Positions 57,805-64,000 of a stretch of DNA of 64,000 nucleotides are shown in pieces. Each line of letters opens with the position of its first letter. Position 1 is the first letter of the stretch. The position numbers were made by a program, and so were the translations under genes. Below the pieces are notes generated by a model. It did no database searches. It was not told the origin of the DNA and saw nothing but the letters and a program-made list of their open reading frames with translations. The DNA comes from Aureimonas sp. ME7 (GTDB lineage: Bacteria; Pseudomonadota; Alphaproteobacteria; Rhizobiales; Rhizobiaceae): positions 1 through 64,000 of the forward strand of contig NZ_CAJCKW010000009.1 in NCBI RefSeq assembly GCF_903970965.1, given 5' to 3'.

Positions 57805-58593
57805 ATGCTCAAGGTCGATCGCGTCAGCATCCATTTTGCGGGACGCGACGGGCGCGCCGTCCATGCCCTGGACCGCGTGTCGCTCGACATTCCCGATCGC
57901 GGTTTCGTGGTGGCGCTGGGCGCGTCGGGCTGCGGCAAGTCCACGCTTCTGAATGCGATCGCCGGGTTCCTGCCGGTGTCGAGCGGCACCATCACGCTGA
58001 ACGAGCGGCCGATCGCGGGGCCGGGTGCCGACCGTGGCGTCGTCTTCCAGAAGGACACGCTCCTGCCCTGGAAGAGCGTGGCGGACAACGTCGCGCTCGG
58101 GTTGAAGTTCGCGGGCCTCGGGCGCGCCGAGCGCCGCGAGCGGGCGGACGAACTCCTCGGCCTCGTCGGCCTTCAGGACTTCGGGAAGGCTTACCCGTAC
58201 GAACTGTCCGGGGGCATGCGCCAGCGCGCCGGCATTGCGCGAGCGCTCGCCACCGATCCGGAAATCCTCCTGATGGACGAACCCTTCGGCGCCCTGGATT
58301 CGATGACGCGCGAAACGATGCAGGAGCTTCTCGTCAGCGTCTGGCACCGAACCGGCAAGCGCATCTTCCTGATCACGCATTCGATCGACGAGGCGCTCCT
58401 GCTCGGGCGCGAGGTCGTCGTGATGTCGCCGAGGCCCGGGCGCATCGTCGCGCGCATTCCGCTCCGCTTCGTCGAGGAATTCGCCGCCGAAGGCACCGCC
58501 CACACCGCCAAGGCGCGTCCCGAATTCGCCGCGCTCGGCGAGGAGTTGCGCGCCATCATCCACCGCTCCGACCTTCAAGGCCTCGCCGCATGA
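57805..58593 (+). CDS. tauB: taurine-type ABC transporter ATPase
   Basis: A 262-residue ABC ATPase of the TauB/SsuB type: Walker [11 protein letters not shown] loop [12 protein letters not shown], signature LSGGMRQR, Walker [20 protein letters not shown] and H loop ITHSIDEA. The conserved LPW and MRQR features separate it from polar amino acid ATPases. It overlaps the permease gene as ATGA. Confidence 0.92.
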   Translation: MLKVDRVSIHFAGRDGRAVHALDRVSLDIPDRGFVVALGASGCGKSTLLNAIAGFLPVSSGTITLNERPIAGPGADRGVVFQKDTLLPWKSVADNVALGLKFAGLGRAERRERADELLGLVGLQDFGKAYPYELSGGMRQRAGIARALATDPEILLMDEPFGALDSMTRETMQELLVSVWHRTGKRIFLITHSIDEALLLGREVVVMSPRPGRIVARIPLRFVEEFAAEGTAHTAKARPEFAALGEELRAIIHRSDLQGLAA

Positions 58594-59447
58594 GCGACAT
58601 CGCCCGCGTTCGCGTTCCCGTACCGCAGGCCGAGACGGCCGAAGCGCCCCGCCTCGTTCGCATGCACGGCTTCGGCACCGAGGGCCGTTCGACGCGCGCC
58701 ATCAGCATCGGCACGGCCGCCGCGATCCTCTCGGCATGGTGGCTGATTTCCCGTCTCGGACTGGTTTCGCCTCTTTTCCTGCCGAGCCCGGACGAGGTCT
58801 GGTCGCAGATCCTCCTGATCGCGCACGACGGCTATGCCGGCGCCTCGCTTTGGGAGCACGTGTCCGCCAGCCTGACGCGCATCGTGTCCGCCGCGGTGAT
58901 CGCGACGTCCATCGGGGTGCCGCTCGGTCTTCTGATGGGGCTCAACCGTTGGGCCAAGGGCGTGTTCGACGTGCCGATCGAGTTCTACTGGCCTCTGCCC
59001 CCGCTGGCCTACCTGCCCTTGATGATCATCTGGCTCGGCATCGGGGAAACTTCGAAGATCGCGCTTCTGGTGCTCGCCATGTTCGCCCCGATCTGCCTCT
59101 CGGCGCAGGCCGGCGTGCGGTCTCTGCCGATCGAACGCGTGAACGGCGCGCTGACGCTCGGCGCCACCCGGCGCCAGCTCTTCCTCGACGTCGTCCTGCC
59201 TTCGGCGCTTCCCGAAATCCTCACCGGCATCCGTATCGCGCTCGGGGTGGGATGGAGCACGTTGGTCGCCGCCGAGCTGATCGCCTCCACGCGCGGCATC
59301 GGCTTCATGATCATGTCGGCGGCGCAGTTCCTGGCGACCGATGTGGTGTTCGTGGGCATCGGCATCATCGCGGCGCTCGCCTTCGGCTTCACCCTTCTGA
59401 TGCGCCTGGCCGAGCGGCGTCTGGTTCCCTGGCGGGGCAAGAGCTGA
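58590..59447 (+). CDS. tauC: taurine-type ABC transporter permease
   Basis: A 285-residue permease of the TauC/SsuC group with about six helices. After a 45-residue cytoplasmic N-terminus come [43 protein letters not shown] and the EAA loop [27 protein letters not shown], all family hallmarks. It is the last gene of this transport operon and converges on the SsuB-like gene. Confidence 0.92.
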   Translation: MSDIARVRVPVPQAETAEAPRLVRMHGFGTEGRSTRAISIGTAAAILSAWWLISRLGLVSPLFLPSPDEVWSQILLIAHDGYAGASLWEHVSASLTRIVSAAVIATSIGVPLGLLMGLNRWAKGVFDVPIEFYWPLPPLAYLPLMIIWLGIGETSKIALLVLAMFAPICLSAQAGVRSLPIERVNGALTLGATRRQLFLDVVLPSALPEILTGIRIALGVGWSTLVAAELIASTRGIGFMIMSAAQFLATDVVFVGIGIIAALAFGFTLLMRLAERRLVPWRGKS

Positions 59448-59460
59448 AGCCCGCGATCCA

Positions 59461-59490
59461 ACCGTTGCGGGGGATTCCCTGCCGCAAGGT
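59461..59490. terminator. hairpin between convergent tauC and ssuB-like genes
   Basis: An imperfect long hairpin: ACC with GGT, then TTGCGG with CCGCAA, around a GGGATTCCC-like centre. It sits in the 75-base gap between two convergent genes and could end transcription from both sides. It has no T tract. Confidence 0.4.
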
Positions 59491-59522
59491 GAACGAACCC
59501 GACCGCGACGGGATGGATGCCT

Positions 59523-60272
59523 TCAGGAGGCAAGCCGGTCCGGCGCGACCGTGGTCGTGATGATGCCGGCGATCTCTTCGCGCAAGGTCTCGAAAGCGGA
59601 GTCGCTACGGCGGCGAGGACGTTCGAGATCGACATCGAAATGCGCGGCGATCTGGCCCGGCCCCGGCTTCATGACGAGAATCCGATCGGCAAGGATCAAG
59701 GCCTCGTCGAGGTCGTGCGTCACGAGAACCAGCGTGAGACCGCTGCCGCGCCAAAGGTCGAGGAGATGCTCGTGGAGGCTGGAGCGGGTGAAGCTGTCGA
59801 GCGCCGAGAAAGGCTCGTCGAGAAGAAGCACCGAGGGCTCTGCAACCAGCGCGCGGGCGATGGCGACGCGCTGGGCCTGCCCACCGGACAATTCCTTCGG
59901 CCATCGCGCGCCCACCCCGTCCAGCCGGAGGCGGGCGAGCGCTGCGGCCGCGCGCTCGCGGCGCACCGCGCGCGGCAGGTTCGACAGGCCGAACTCGACA
60001 TTGCCGGAATTGGTCAGCCAGGGCATCAGCCGCGGCTCCTGGAACACGATGCCGACGGCGGGGTGGGGCTGGCGAATCGGCTGCCCGTCGAACAGGACCT
60101 CGCCCCCGTCGGGCCGGTCGAGGCCGCCGAGAAGTCGCAGCATGGTCGACTTCCCGCAGCCCGAGCCTCCGACGACGGCGGTGATGCTTCCGGGGGCGAA
60201 CTCCGCCGAGACGTTTCGGAGCGCCGTCGTGCCGTTGCGATAGGTCCGGGTGAGATTGGCGGCGATCAGCAT
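59523..60272 (-). CDS. sulfonate-type ABC transporter ATPase (SsuB-like)
   Basis: A 249-residue ABC ATPase: Walker A GGSGCGKST, Q loop FQEPRLMPWLT, signature LSGGQAQR, Walker B LLLDEPFSALDSFTR and H loop VTHDLDEA. The PRLMPW block is typical of SsuB-like enzymes. It is the last gene of an SBP-permease-ATPase set, four bases after the permease. Confidence 0.9.
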   Translation of the reverse strand: MLIAANLTRTYRNGTTALRNVSAEFAPGSITAVVGGSGCGKSTMLRLLGGLDRPDGGEVLFDGQPIRQPHPAVGIVFQEPRLMPWLTNSGNVEFGLSNLPRAVRRERAAAALARLRLDGVGARWPKELSGGQAQRVAIARALVAEPSVLLLDEPFSALDSFTRSSLHEHLLDLWRGSGLTLVLVTHDLDEALILADRILVMKPGPGQIAAHFDVDLERPRRRSDSAFETLREEIAGIITTTVAPDRLAS

Positions 60273-60276
60273 GGGG

Positions 60277-61131
60277 TCATATCCCGTCCTGGTGGCGGTC
60301 CTGCCAGCGCAGGAACGGTTCGGAGGCCGCGGCCAGGCATGCATCGCTGACCTTGCCGAGCGCGGCGAAGACGAGGATCGCGGCGACGATCTGGTCGGCC
60401 TTGCCGAGCTGCTGGCCGTCGACGAGCAGATATCCCAGGCCCTCCGAGGCGCCCATGAACTCCGCCGCCACGACGAACATCCAGCCAAGGCCAAGACCCG
60501 TGCGCAGCGCCGTCACCGTCTGAGGCAGGATGGCGGGGAGGAGGACGCGGCGCACGAGCGCTGGCCGCGACAGGCGGAAGGCCCGCCCGACCTCGACGAT
60601 GCGCCGGTCCACCGAAAGAACGGCGCTGGCAACGCCGAGATAGACGGGAAAGAACACCCCGGCCGCGATCAGGACGATTTTGGAAGTTTCGAAGATGCCG
60701 AACCAAAGGATGAAGAGCGGCACCCAGGCGATGGATGGAATGGCGCGCAGCGCCTGGATCGTCGGGTCGAGGAGGCGACGCGCCAGGGGCACCGCGCCGG
60801 TGAGCGCACCAGCGAGGATGCCGACGGCGGCACCGGCCGCAAAGCCCCAGGCGACGCGCACGGATGTGGCGACGACATGGTCGTACAGCTCGCCGCTGGC
60901 GGCAAGGGTACAGAGCGTGCCAGCGATGCGGGAGGGGGGCGGCATCAAACGGCCGTTCGACCAGCCGGATCGAACCGCCAGCTCCCAGACCAGCGCCAGA
61001 CCAACGGGTAGGATCCAGCCGAGCGGCACGGTGATCCGAGCGCCGCCACCGGCCGCCGACCTTCGGGCTTCGCCGGCGGTTCCGGACGGCGCGGTCGTTG
61101 GAGCCGTCGAGCTCATGTCGCCTGCGCTCAT
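60277..61131 (-). CDS. sulfonate-type ABC transporter permease (SsuC-like)
   Basis: A 284-residue permease with about six helices. After an Ala/Thr/Pro-rich N-terminus of about 35 residues come WELAVRSGWSNGRLMPPPSRI, RAIPSIAWVPLFILWFGIFETSKI and the EAA loop VEVGRAFRLSRPALVRRVLLPAILP, as in SsuC. Its start overlaps the substrate-binding protein stop as ATGA. An alternative ATG five codons downstream (61116) would give a nearly identical protein. Confidence 0.9.
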   Translation of the reverse strand: MSAGDMSSTAPTTAPSGTAGEARRSAAGGGARITVPLGWILPVGLALVWELAVRSGWSNGRLMPPPSRIAGTLCTLAASGELYDHVVATSVRVAWGFAAGAAVGILAGALTGAVPLARRLLDPTIQALRAIPSIAWVPLFILWFGIFETSKIVLIAAGVFFPVYLGVASAVLSVDRRIVEVGRAFRLSRPALVRRVLLPAILPQTVTALRTGLGLGWMFVVAAEFMGASEGLGYLLVDGQQLGKADQIVAAILVFAALGKVSDACLAAASEPFLRWQDRHQDGI

Positions 61132-62096
61132 GGGGTCGGGGAGACGAAACTTTCGTCGATCAGCTCGTTCGTGACGGCGGCGACATCGACCTCGGCGCCG
61201 ACGAGTCCGGCCTTTTGGAGGGCGAGCCCGGCCTCGGCGATCGCCTCCCGCTCGGCGGGCTGGATGGCCGTGGTGGTGAGGCGCGTGCGCTCGAGCTGAC
61301 GCTCGATCACTTCTGGCGGCAGCTTCGTTGCGGCCACGAGCGCCTCCTTCAGCGCCTCCGGCCGGGCAAGGGCGTCCTGACGAGCCGTTTCGTAGGCGCC
61401 GAGCACGCGGCGCACGATATCGGGATGCTCGGCCGCGAAGCTCTCGGGGACGCTGATGACGCCGCCGCTGTTGTATTCGGGCTTGCGGAAGAGGAGAACC
61501 GCCTTGTTCTCGAGCTCGGCCGAGGCCATCAGCGGGTCGAGTCCGGCCCAGGCGTCGACGTCGCCGCGCAGCAGCGCCTGCTTGCCGTCGGCATGTTGGA
61601 GCAGGACAAGGGTCACGTCCTTGTCGGAAAGTCCGGCATCGGCGAGCGCGCGCTCGAGGAAGATGTGGGGGTCCGTGCCGCGCGTGACCGCGATGCGCTT
61701 GCCCTTCAGGTCCTCGACCTTGGTGATGGGGCTGCCCTCCGGCACGACGAGCGCTGTCCATTCAGCCAGCGAGTAGACGCCGACCGAGCGGATGGGGTTG
61801 CCGTTGATGCGCGCTACGAGTGCCGCCCCTCCGGCCGAAGCGCCGAAGTCGATGGAGCCCGCGTTCAGGAACTCCAGCGCCTTGTTGGAGCCTGCCGATT
61901 GCACCCAGTTGACGGTGATGCCGTCCTTTTCGAACTCCTTTTCGAGAAGGCCTTCGTTCTTCAGGAGGATCGAAACCGGGTTGTAGGTCGCCCAGTCCAC
62001 GGTGATCTGCGACAGCTCCGCAGCGCTTGCAGAGCCTGAAAGGAGGGCGATGACACCGGCAACGAGCCCTGAAAGACGGAAGGCGGTTCGATTCAT
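61128..62096 (-). CDS. sulfonate/taurine-type ABC transporter, substrate-binding protein (SsuA-like)
   Basis: A 322-residue periplasmic binding protein with a signal peptide cleaved after ASA. The SsuA/NMT1-like fold is indicated by ITVDWATYNPVSILLKNEGLLEKEF, LEFLNAGSIDFGASAGGAALVA, GKRIAVTRGTDPHIFLERAL and LLQHADGKQALLRGDVDAWAGLDPLMA. Ligands are probably aliphatic sulfonates, but sulfate esters or other small anions cannot be excluded. It heads the minus-strand operon and faces the DsbA/DsbB pair upstream. Confidence 0.88.
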   Translation of the reverse strand: MNRTAFRLSGLVAGVIALLSGSASAAELSQITVDWATYNPVSILLKNEGLLEKEFEKDGITVNWVQSAGSNKALEFLNAGSIDFGASAGGAALVARINGNPIRSVGVYSLAEWTALVVPEGSPITKVEDLKGKRIAVTRGTDPHIFLERALADAGLSDKDVTLVLLQHADGKQALLRGDVDAWAGLDPLMASAELENKAVLLFRKPEYNSGGVISVPESFAAEHPDIVRRVLGAYETARQDALARPEALKEALVAATKLPPEVIERQLERTRLTTTAIQPAEREAIAEAGLALQKAGLVGAEVDVAAVTNELIDESFVSPTP

Positions 62097-62197
62097 GAGG
62101 AAGGGCTCCTGGGGCTTTGGGTCATCGCCCCATCGAAACGGTTCCTCGACGCGGCGCTGCCCAGCCTAAGGCAGGCGGGGTGCCCTTCGACAGAAAT

Positions 62198-62204
62198 GTA
62201 TATC
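62198..62204. promoter_or_regulatory. GTATATC motif upstream of ssuA
   Basis: The heptamer is embedded in an imperfect 16-base palindrome, AAATGTATATCTATTT, about 100 bases upstream of the minus-strand SsuA-like gene. On the minus strand it offers TATACA as a -10. It is the third copy upstream of a sulfur-type transporter in this window. Confidence 0.35.
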
Positions 62205-62367
62205 TATTTGCTGGACATTTGAGAGAATAAGGCACGTCGGATCCGCGGACCTCTGGCATTCGGACGCGCTGGGCGCCCCGCACCCCCCGCCTGCGGTTCC
62301 ATCGCGTTCGCACCGGATCGTATCGATGAGTTCGTCGAACCGCGTGCCGTATTTCGCGCTCTTGGGC

Positions 62368-63021
62368 TCAGCTATCCCTGGCCGATCCCTCGATCTGCGC
62401 GACGATGGCTTCGTAGAGCGGTTGCGGTCCGAACTGCGCCGGCTCCTTTCCGTTGACGAAGAATGTCGGCGTCTTCGCGATACCGATGGCCTTGAGGTCC
62501 GCGACGTCGCGTTCGAGGACGGCCGTCACCTCCGGCAGCGCCGCATCCTGCCGGGCTTGGGCCAGGTCGATCCCGCCCGTCCCTGCGATCTCCCAGGCCT
62601 TCGCGATGTCGGGCGCGCCATGGATCGCCCATTCCGGCTGCCGCTCGAACAGCCGATCCAGGACCGCCTCGAACCGGCCCTGTCGCCGTGCGGCCTCCAG
62701 GATGCGGACCGCTTCGTCCGAGCCCGCATGGAGCGGCGTGTAGCGCAGCACCAGCCGAAGGTCGTCGGGATGTCGCGACAGCATTTGCCCGAGGATCGGG
62801 TGAAAGGCCCGGCAGGCCTCGCAGGACGGATCGAAGAACTCGACCAGCGTCACCGGCGCCGCGGCGGGCCCGATCACGGGCGAGTGGGGACGCACGAGCC
62901 GGTCGCCTTCCGCCGAAAGCGCGACGGCTTCCGGGCGGCGGCTTCGATACCACGCCGCTCCGCCGCCGAAGGCTAGAAGGGCGGCGGCGGCGGTGGAGGC
63001 GACGAAGGTCCGGCGGTTCAT
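62368..63021 (-). CDS. DsbA-family thiol oxidoreductase
   Basis: A 217-residue exported thioredoxin-fold protein. The N-terminus MNRRTFVASTAAAALLAFGGG is a twin-arginine-like signal or anchor. The active site is CEAC (Cys67-Cys70) in FFDPSCEACRAFHP, and the cis-proline loop is KTPTFFVNG. Such proteins introduce or isomerise disulfides in the periplasm. It is translationally coupled to the DsbB-like gene (ATGA overlap), so the pair forms a dedicated oxidation couple. Related dsbA/dsbB pairs often lie near metal or copper genes, as the P-type ATPase remnant at the right edge also suggests. Confidence 0.88.
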   Translation of the reverse strand: MNRRTFVASTAAAALLAFGGGAAWYRSRRPEAVALSAEGDRLVRPHSPVIGPAAAPVTLVEFFDPSCEACRAFHPILGQMLSRHPDDLRLVLRYTPLHAGSDEAVRILEAARRQGRFEAVLDRLFERQPEWAIHGAPDIAKAWEIAGTGGIDLAQARQDAALPEVTAVLERDVADLKAIGIAKTPTFFVNGKEPAQFGPQPLYEAIVAQIEGSARDS

Positions 63022-63488
63022 CGGCGTCTCCTGTCGAAGGGGAGGGCAAGAAGAAGAAGGATCGCGGCGAAGGCCGCGAGGGATAGGGGCGGCAGCGGCA
63101 GGACGCCGAGGATCGTCATGTCGGCGCTCGCGCAGGACGGCCCCGCGCCGCAGGGTTCGATCGCCTCGGGCACGATCCCGGCGAGGACGAGGGTGTGGAA
63201 TGCGGCAAGGGCGAGACCTACGGCCGCCAGCGGCAGCGCATAAAACCGCACGCCCCAATCGCCGGGGAAAGCCGCGATGCCGAGCAGGACGGCCAGCGGG
63301 AACATCGCGATCCGCTGGTACCAGCAAAGGACGCAAGGCGTCCGCCCCATGACCTCGCCGACGAACAGCGCTCCGAGCGTCGCCGCAAGTGCAACGATCC
63401 ATGCCGCCTGGAGCGGGACCAGATGACCGGTCGGCGCGTCATGGACGCCGGCCTGCCGTCTTGCCCGATCAACCGATTGTGCCGACAT
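63018..63488 (-). CDS. DsbB-family disulfide bond formation protein
   Basis: A 156-residue inner-membrane protein with four helices. Both cysteine pairs of DsbB are present: Cys52 and Cys55 (CVLC) in TPCVLCWYQRI and Cys113 and Cys119 in EPCGAGPSC. It should pass electrons from its DsbA partner to the quinone pool. The CVLCWYQR motif includes the Arg that contacts quinone. The ATG at 63488 is chosen; the frame upstream has no family similarity. Confidence 0.92.
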   Translation of the reverse strand: MSAQSVDRARRQAGVHDAPTGHLVPLQAAWIVALAATLGALFVGEVMGRTPCVLCWYQRIAMFPLAVLLGIAAFPGDWGVRFYALPLAAVGLALAAFHTLVLAGIVPEAIEPCGAGPSCASADMTILGVLPLPPLSLAAFAAILLLLALPFDRRRR

Positions 63489-63905
63489 CGGCAGCCTCCA
63501 TTCCGCTTCGCGCGATCGCTTCGCTTGTCCTACCGCTTCGCCTCCGGAATGCCGCGCCGGTCCCCAGCCGTTCGGCGGGACGCGCCACCACATCCCTTTG
63601 CATCCTCATCTCCCGCGTATTCGGTTCTGTGAGGCGGACGCAGTTCGCGAGGGAACCGCCACGGGCAGGTCCGTCGCCGCGGCGAGCACGCCCGGAAATG
63701 CAGGGTTGCAGGAGGGGAGGTGGAAATTCGGCGTGGCCTTGGCATCGGTTGCCCGTTTCAAGCCGACCGGCATCAGGCTCCATACGGCAATCCCAACCGG
63801 ACGCCCGGCAAAACGAGCGGAGGGCGTTCTTGCCCCAGTGCTGCGGGACGCGGGCCGACGCGCTTTTCGCAGCGTTCACCTCCGGGGTGTTCCCGGCGGC
63901 GGCGC
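63489..63905. other. intergenic region before the P-type ATPase
   Basis: About 417 bases with no gene I can support. Open frames are present on both strands but encode Arg/Ala/Pro-rich sequences without recognisable domains. It should contain the promoter of the DsbB-DsbA operon. I see no clear hairpin or palindrome of a MerR-type operator. Confidence 0.5.
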
Positions 63906-64000
63906 TCAACGCGGCCTCCAGCCGAGGAGCCGCATCGCGTTGGCGGTGACGAGGACGGTGGCGCCCGTGTCGGCGAGGATCGCCGGCCAAAGGCCCGTGA
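63906..64000 (-). CDS. heavy-metal P-type ATPase, C-terminal end (partial)
   Basis: Only the last 30 codons are in the window. They encode ILADTGATVLVTANAMRLLG and a short tail, the C-terminal signature of P1B-type metal ATPases (zinc/cadmium/lead or copper exporters), where DTGATVLVTxNxxRLL is highly conserved. The gene continues to the right, read on the minus strand, so its metal specificity cannot be told here. Confidence 0.8.
   Translation of the reverse strand, partial: TGLWPAILADTGATVLVTANAMRLLGWRPR

Noticed and set aside
63469-63990. A minus-strand frame overlapping the P-type ATPase end and the intergenic region
   Set aside because: It overlaps the conserved ATPase C-terminus in another frame and encodes Arg-rich sequence without any family feature.

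Overview
This is a GC-rich chromosomal segment of an alphaproteobacterium, most likely a member of the Hyphomicrobiales (Rhizobiales). The support is gene content and order (rpmH-rnpA-yidC, a DUF2948-hisD-UPF0262-phosphatase block, zwf-pgl-edd, PdhS/PleC-like and HWE kinases, a phasin) and a tRNA-His that lacks the usual G-1:C73 pair. An Aurantimonas/Aureimonas-like host would fit, but no single gene proves the genus. No CRISPR array, rRNA operon, intact transposase or phage module is visible. The window is dense housekeeping and transport DNA with many ATGA/GTGA/TTGA stop-start overlaps.

Regions. 1-0.9 kb: the 3' part of a large serine recombinase, cut off on its left and running into the 3' end of tRNA-Arg(ACG), so this is probably the edge of a decayed integrated element. 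1-7 kb: a membrane histidine kinase, then rpmH-rnpA-yidC closed by a strong terminator, then a xenobiotic acetyltransferase coupled to the GTPase gene engB. 6.6-10.7 kb: a Nudix hydrolase, a TetR-type repressor and a divergent EmrA/EmrB-like efflux pair whose promoter carries a near-perfect palindromic operator. 10.7-13.5 kb: phosphatase, UPF0262, hisD, DUF2948. 13.5-24 kb: an exopolysaccharide cluster (three glycosyltransferases, a DUF6492 protein, a flippase, a GH10 glycanase, a Wzz/GumC chain-length protein, a CapD/WbpM dehydratase).

24-28.2 kb: zwf-pgl-edd, the upper Entner-Doudoroff pathway. 28.3-31.5 kb: a bphO-bphP operon (heme oxygenase plus bacteriophytochrome HWE kinase with a receiver domain), which makes its own biliverdin. 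31.6-40 kb: polyamine use, with puuA-puuB on the minus strand and potFGHI on the plus strand, separated by an aspartyl-hydroxylase/GNAT pair. 40-46.4 kb: an unrecognised secreted protein, an AsmA-like protein and a 992-residue PAS kinase. 46.6-47.9 kb: a phasin, tRNA-His and a gene-free stretch with a possible miniature element.

47.9-62.1 kb: four consecutive ABC importers. They are a peptide/nickel-type system with a DUF1684 gene at its end, methionine MetQNI, a TauABC-like system and, facing it, an SsuABC-like system. This reads as a nutrient island weighted to sulfur, but it contains no desulfonating enzyme. 62.4-64 kb: a DsbA-like/DsbB-like pair and the C-terminus of a heavy-metal P-type ATPase that leaves the window.

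No obviously new defence or mobile system was found. The most unusual points are the glycanase and long-tailed chain-length protein in the polysaccharide cluster, the ATT start of a permease gene, the heavy use of TTG starts, and a short sequence shared by the upstream regions of the three sulfur-type transporters.
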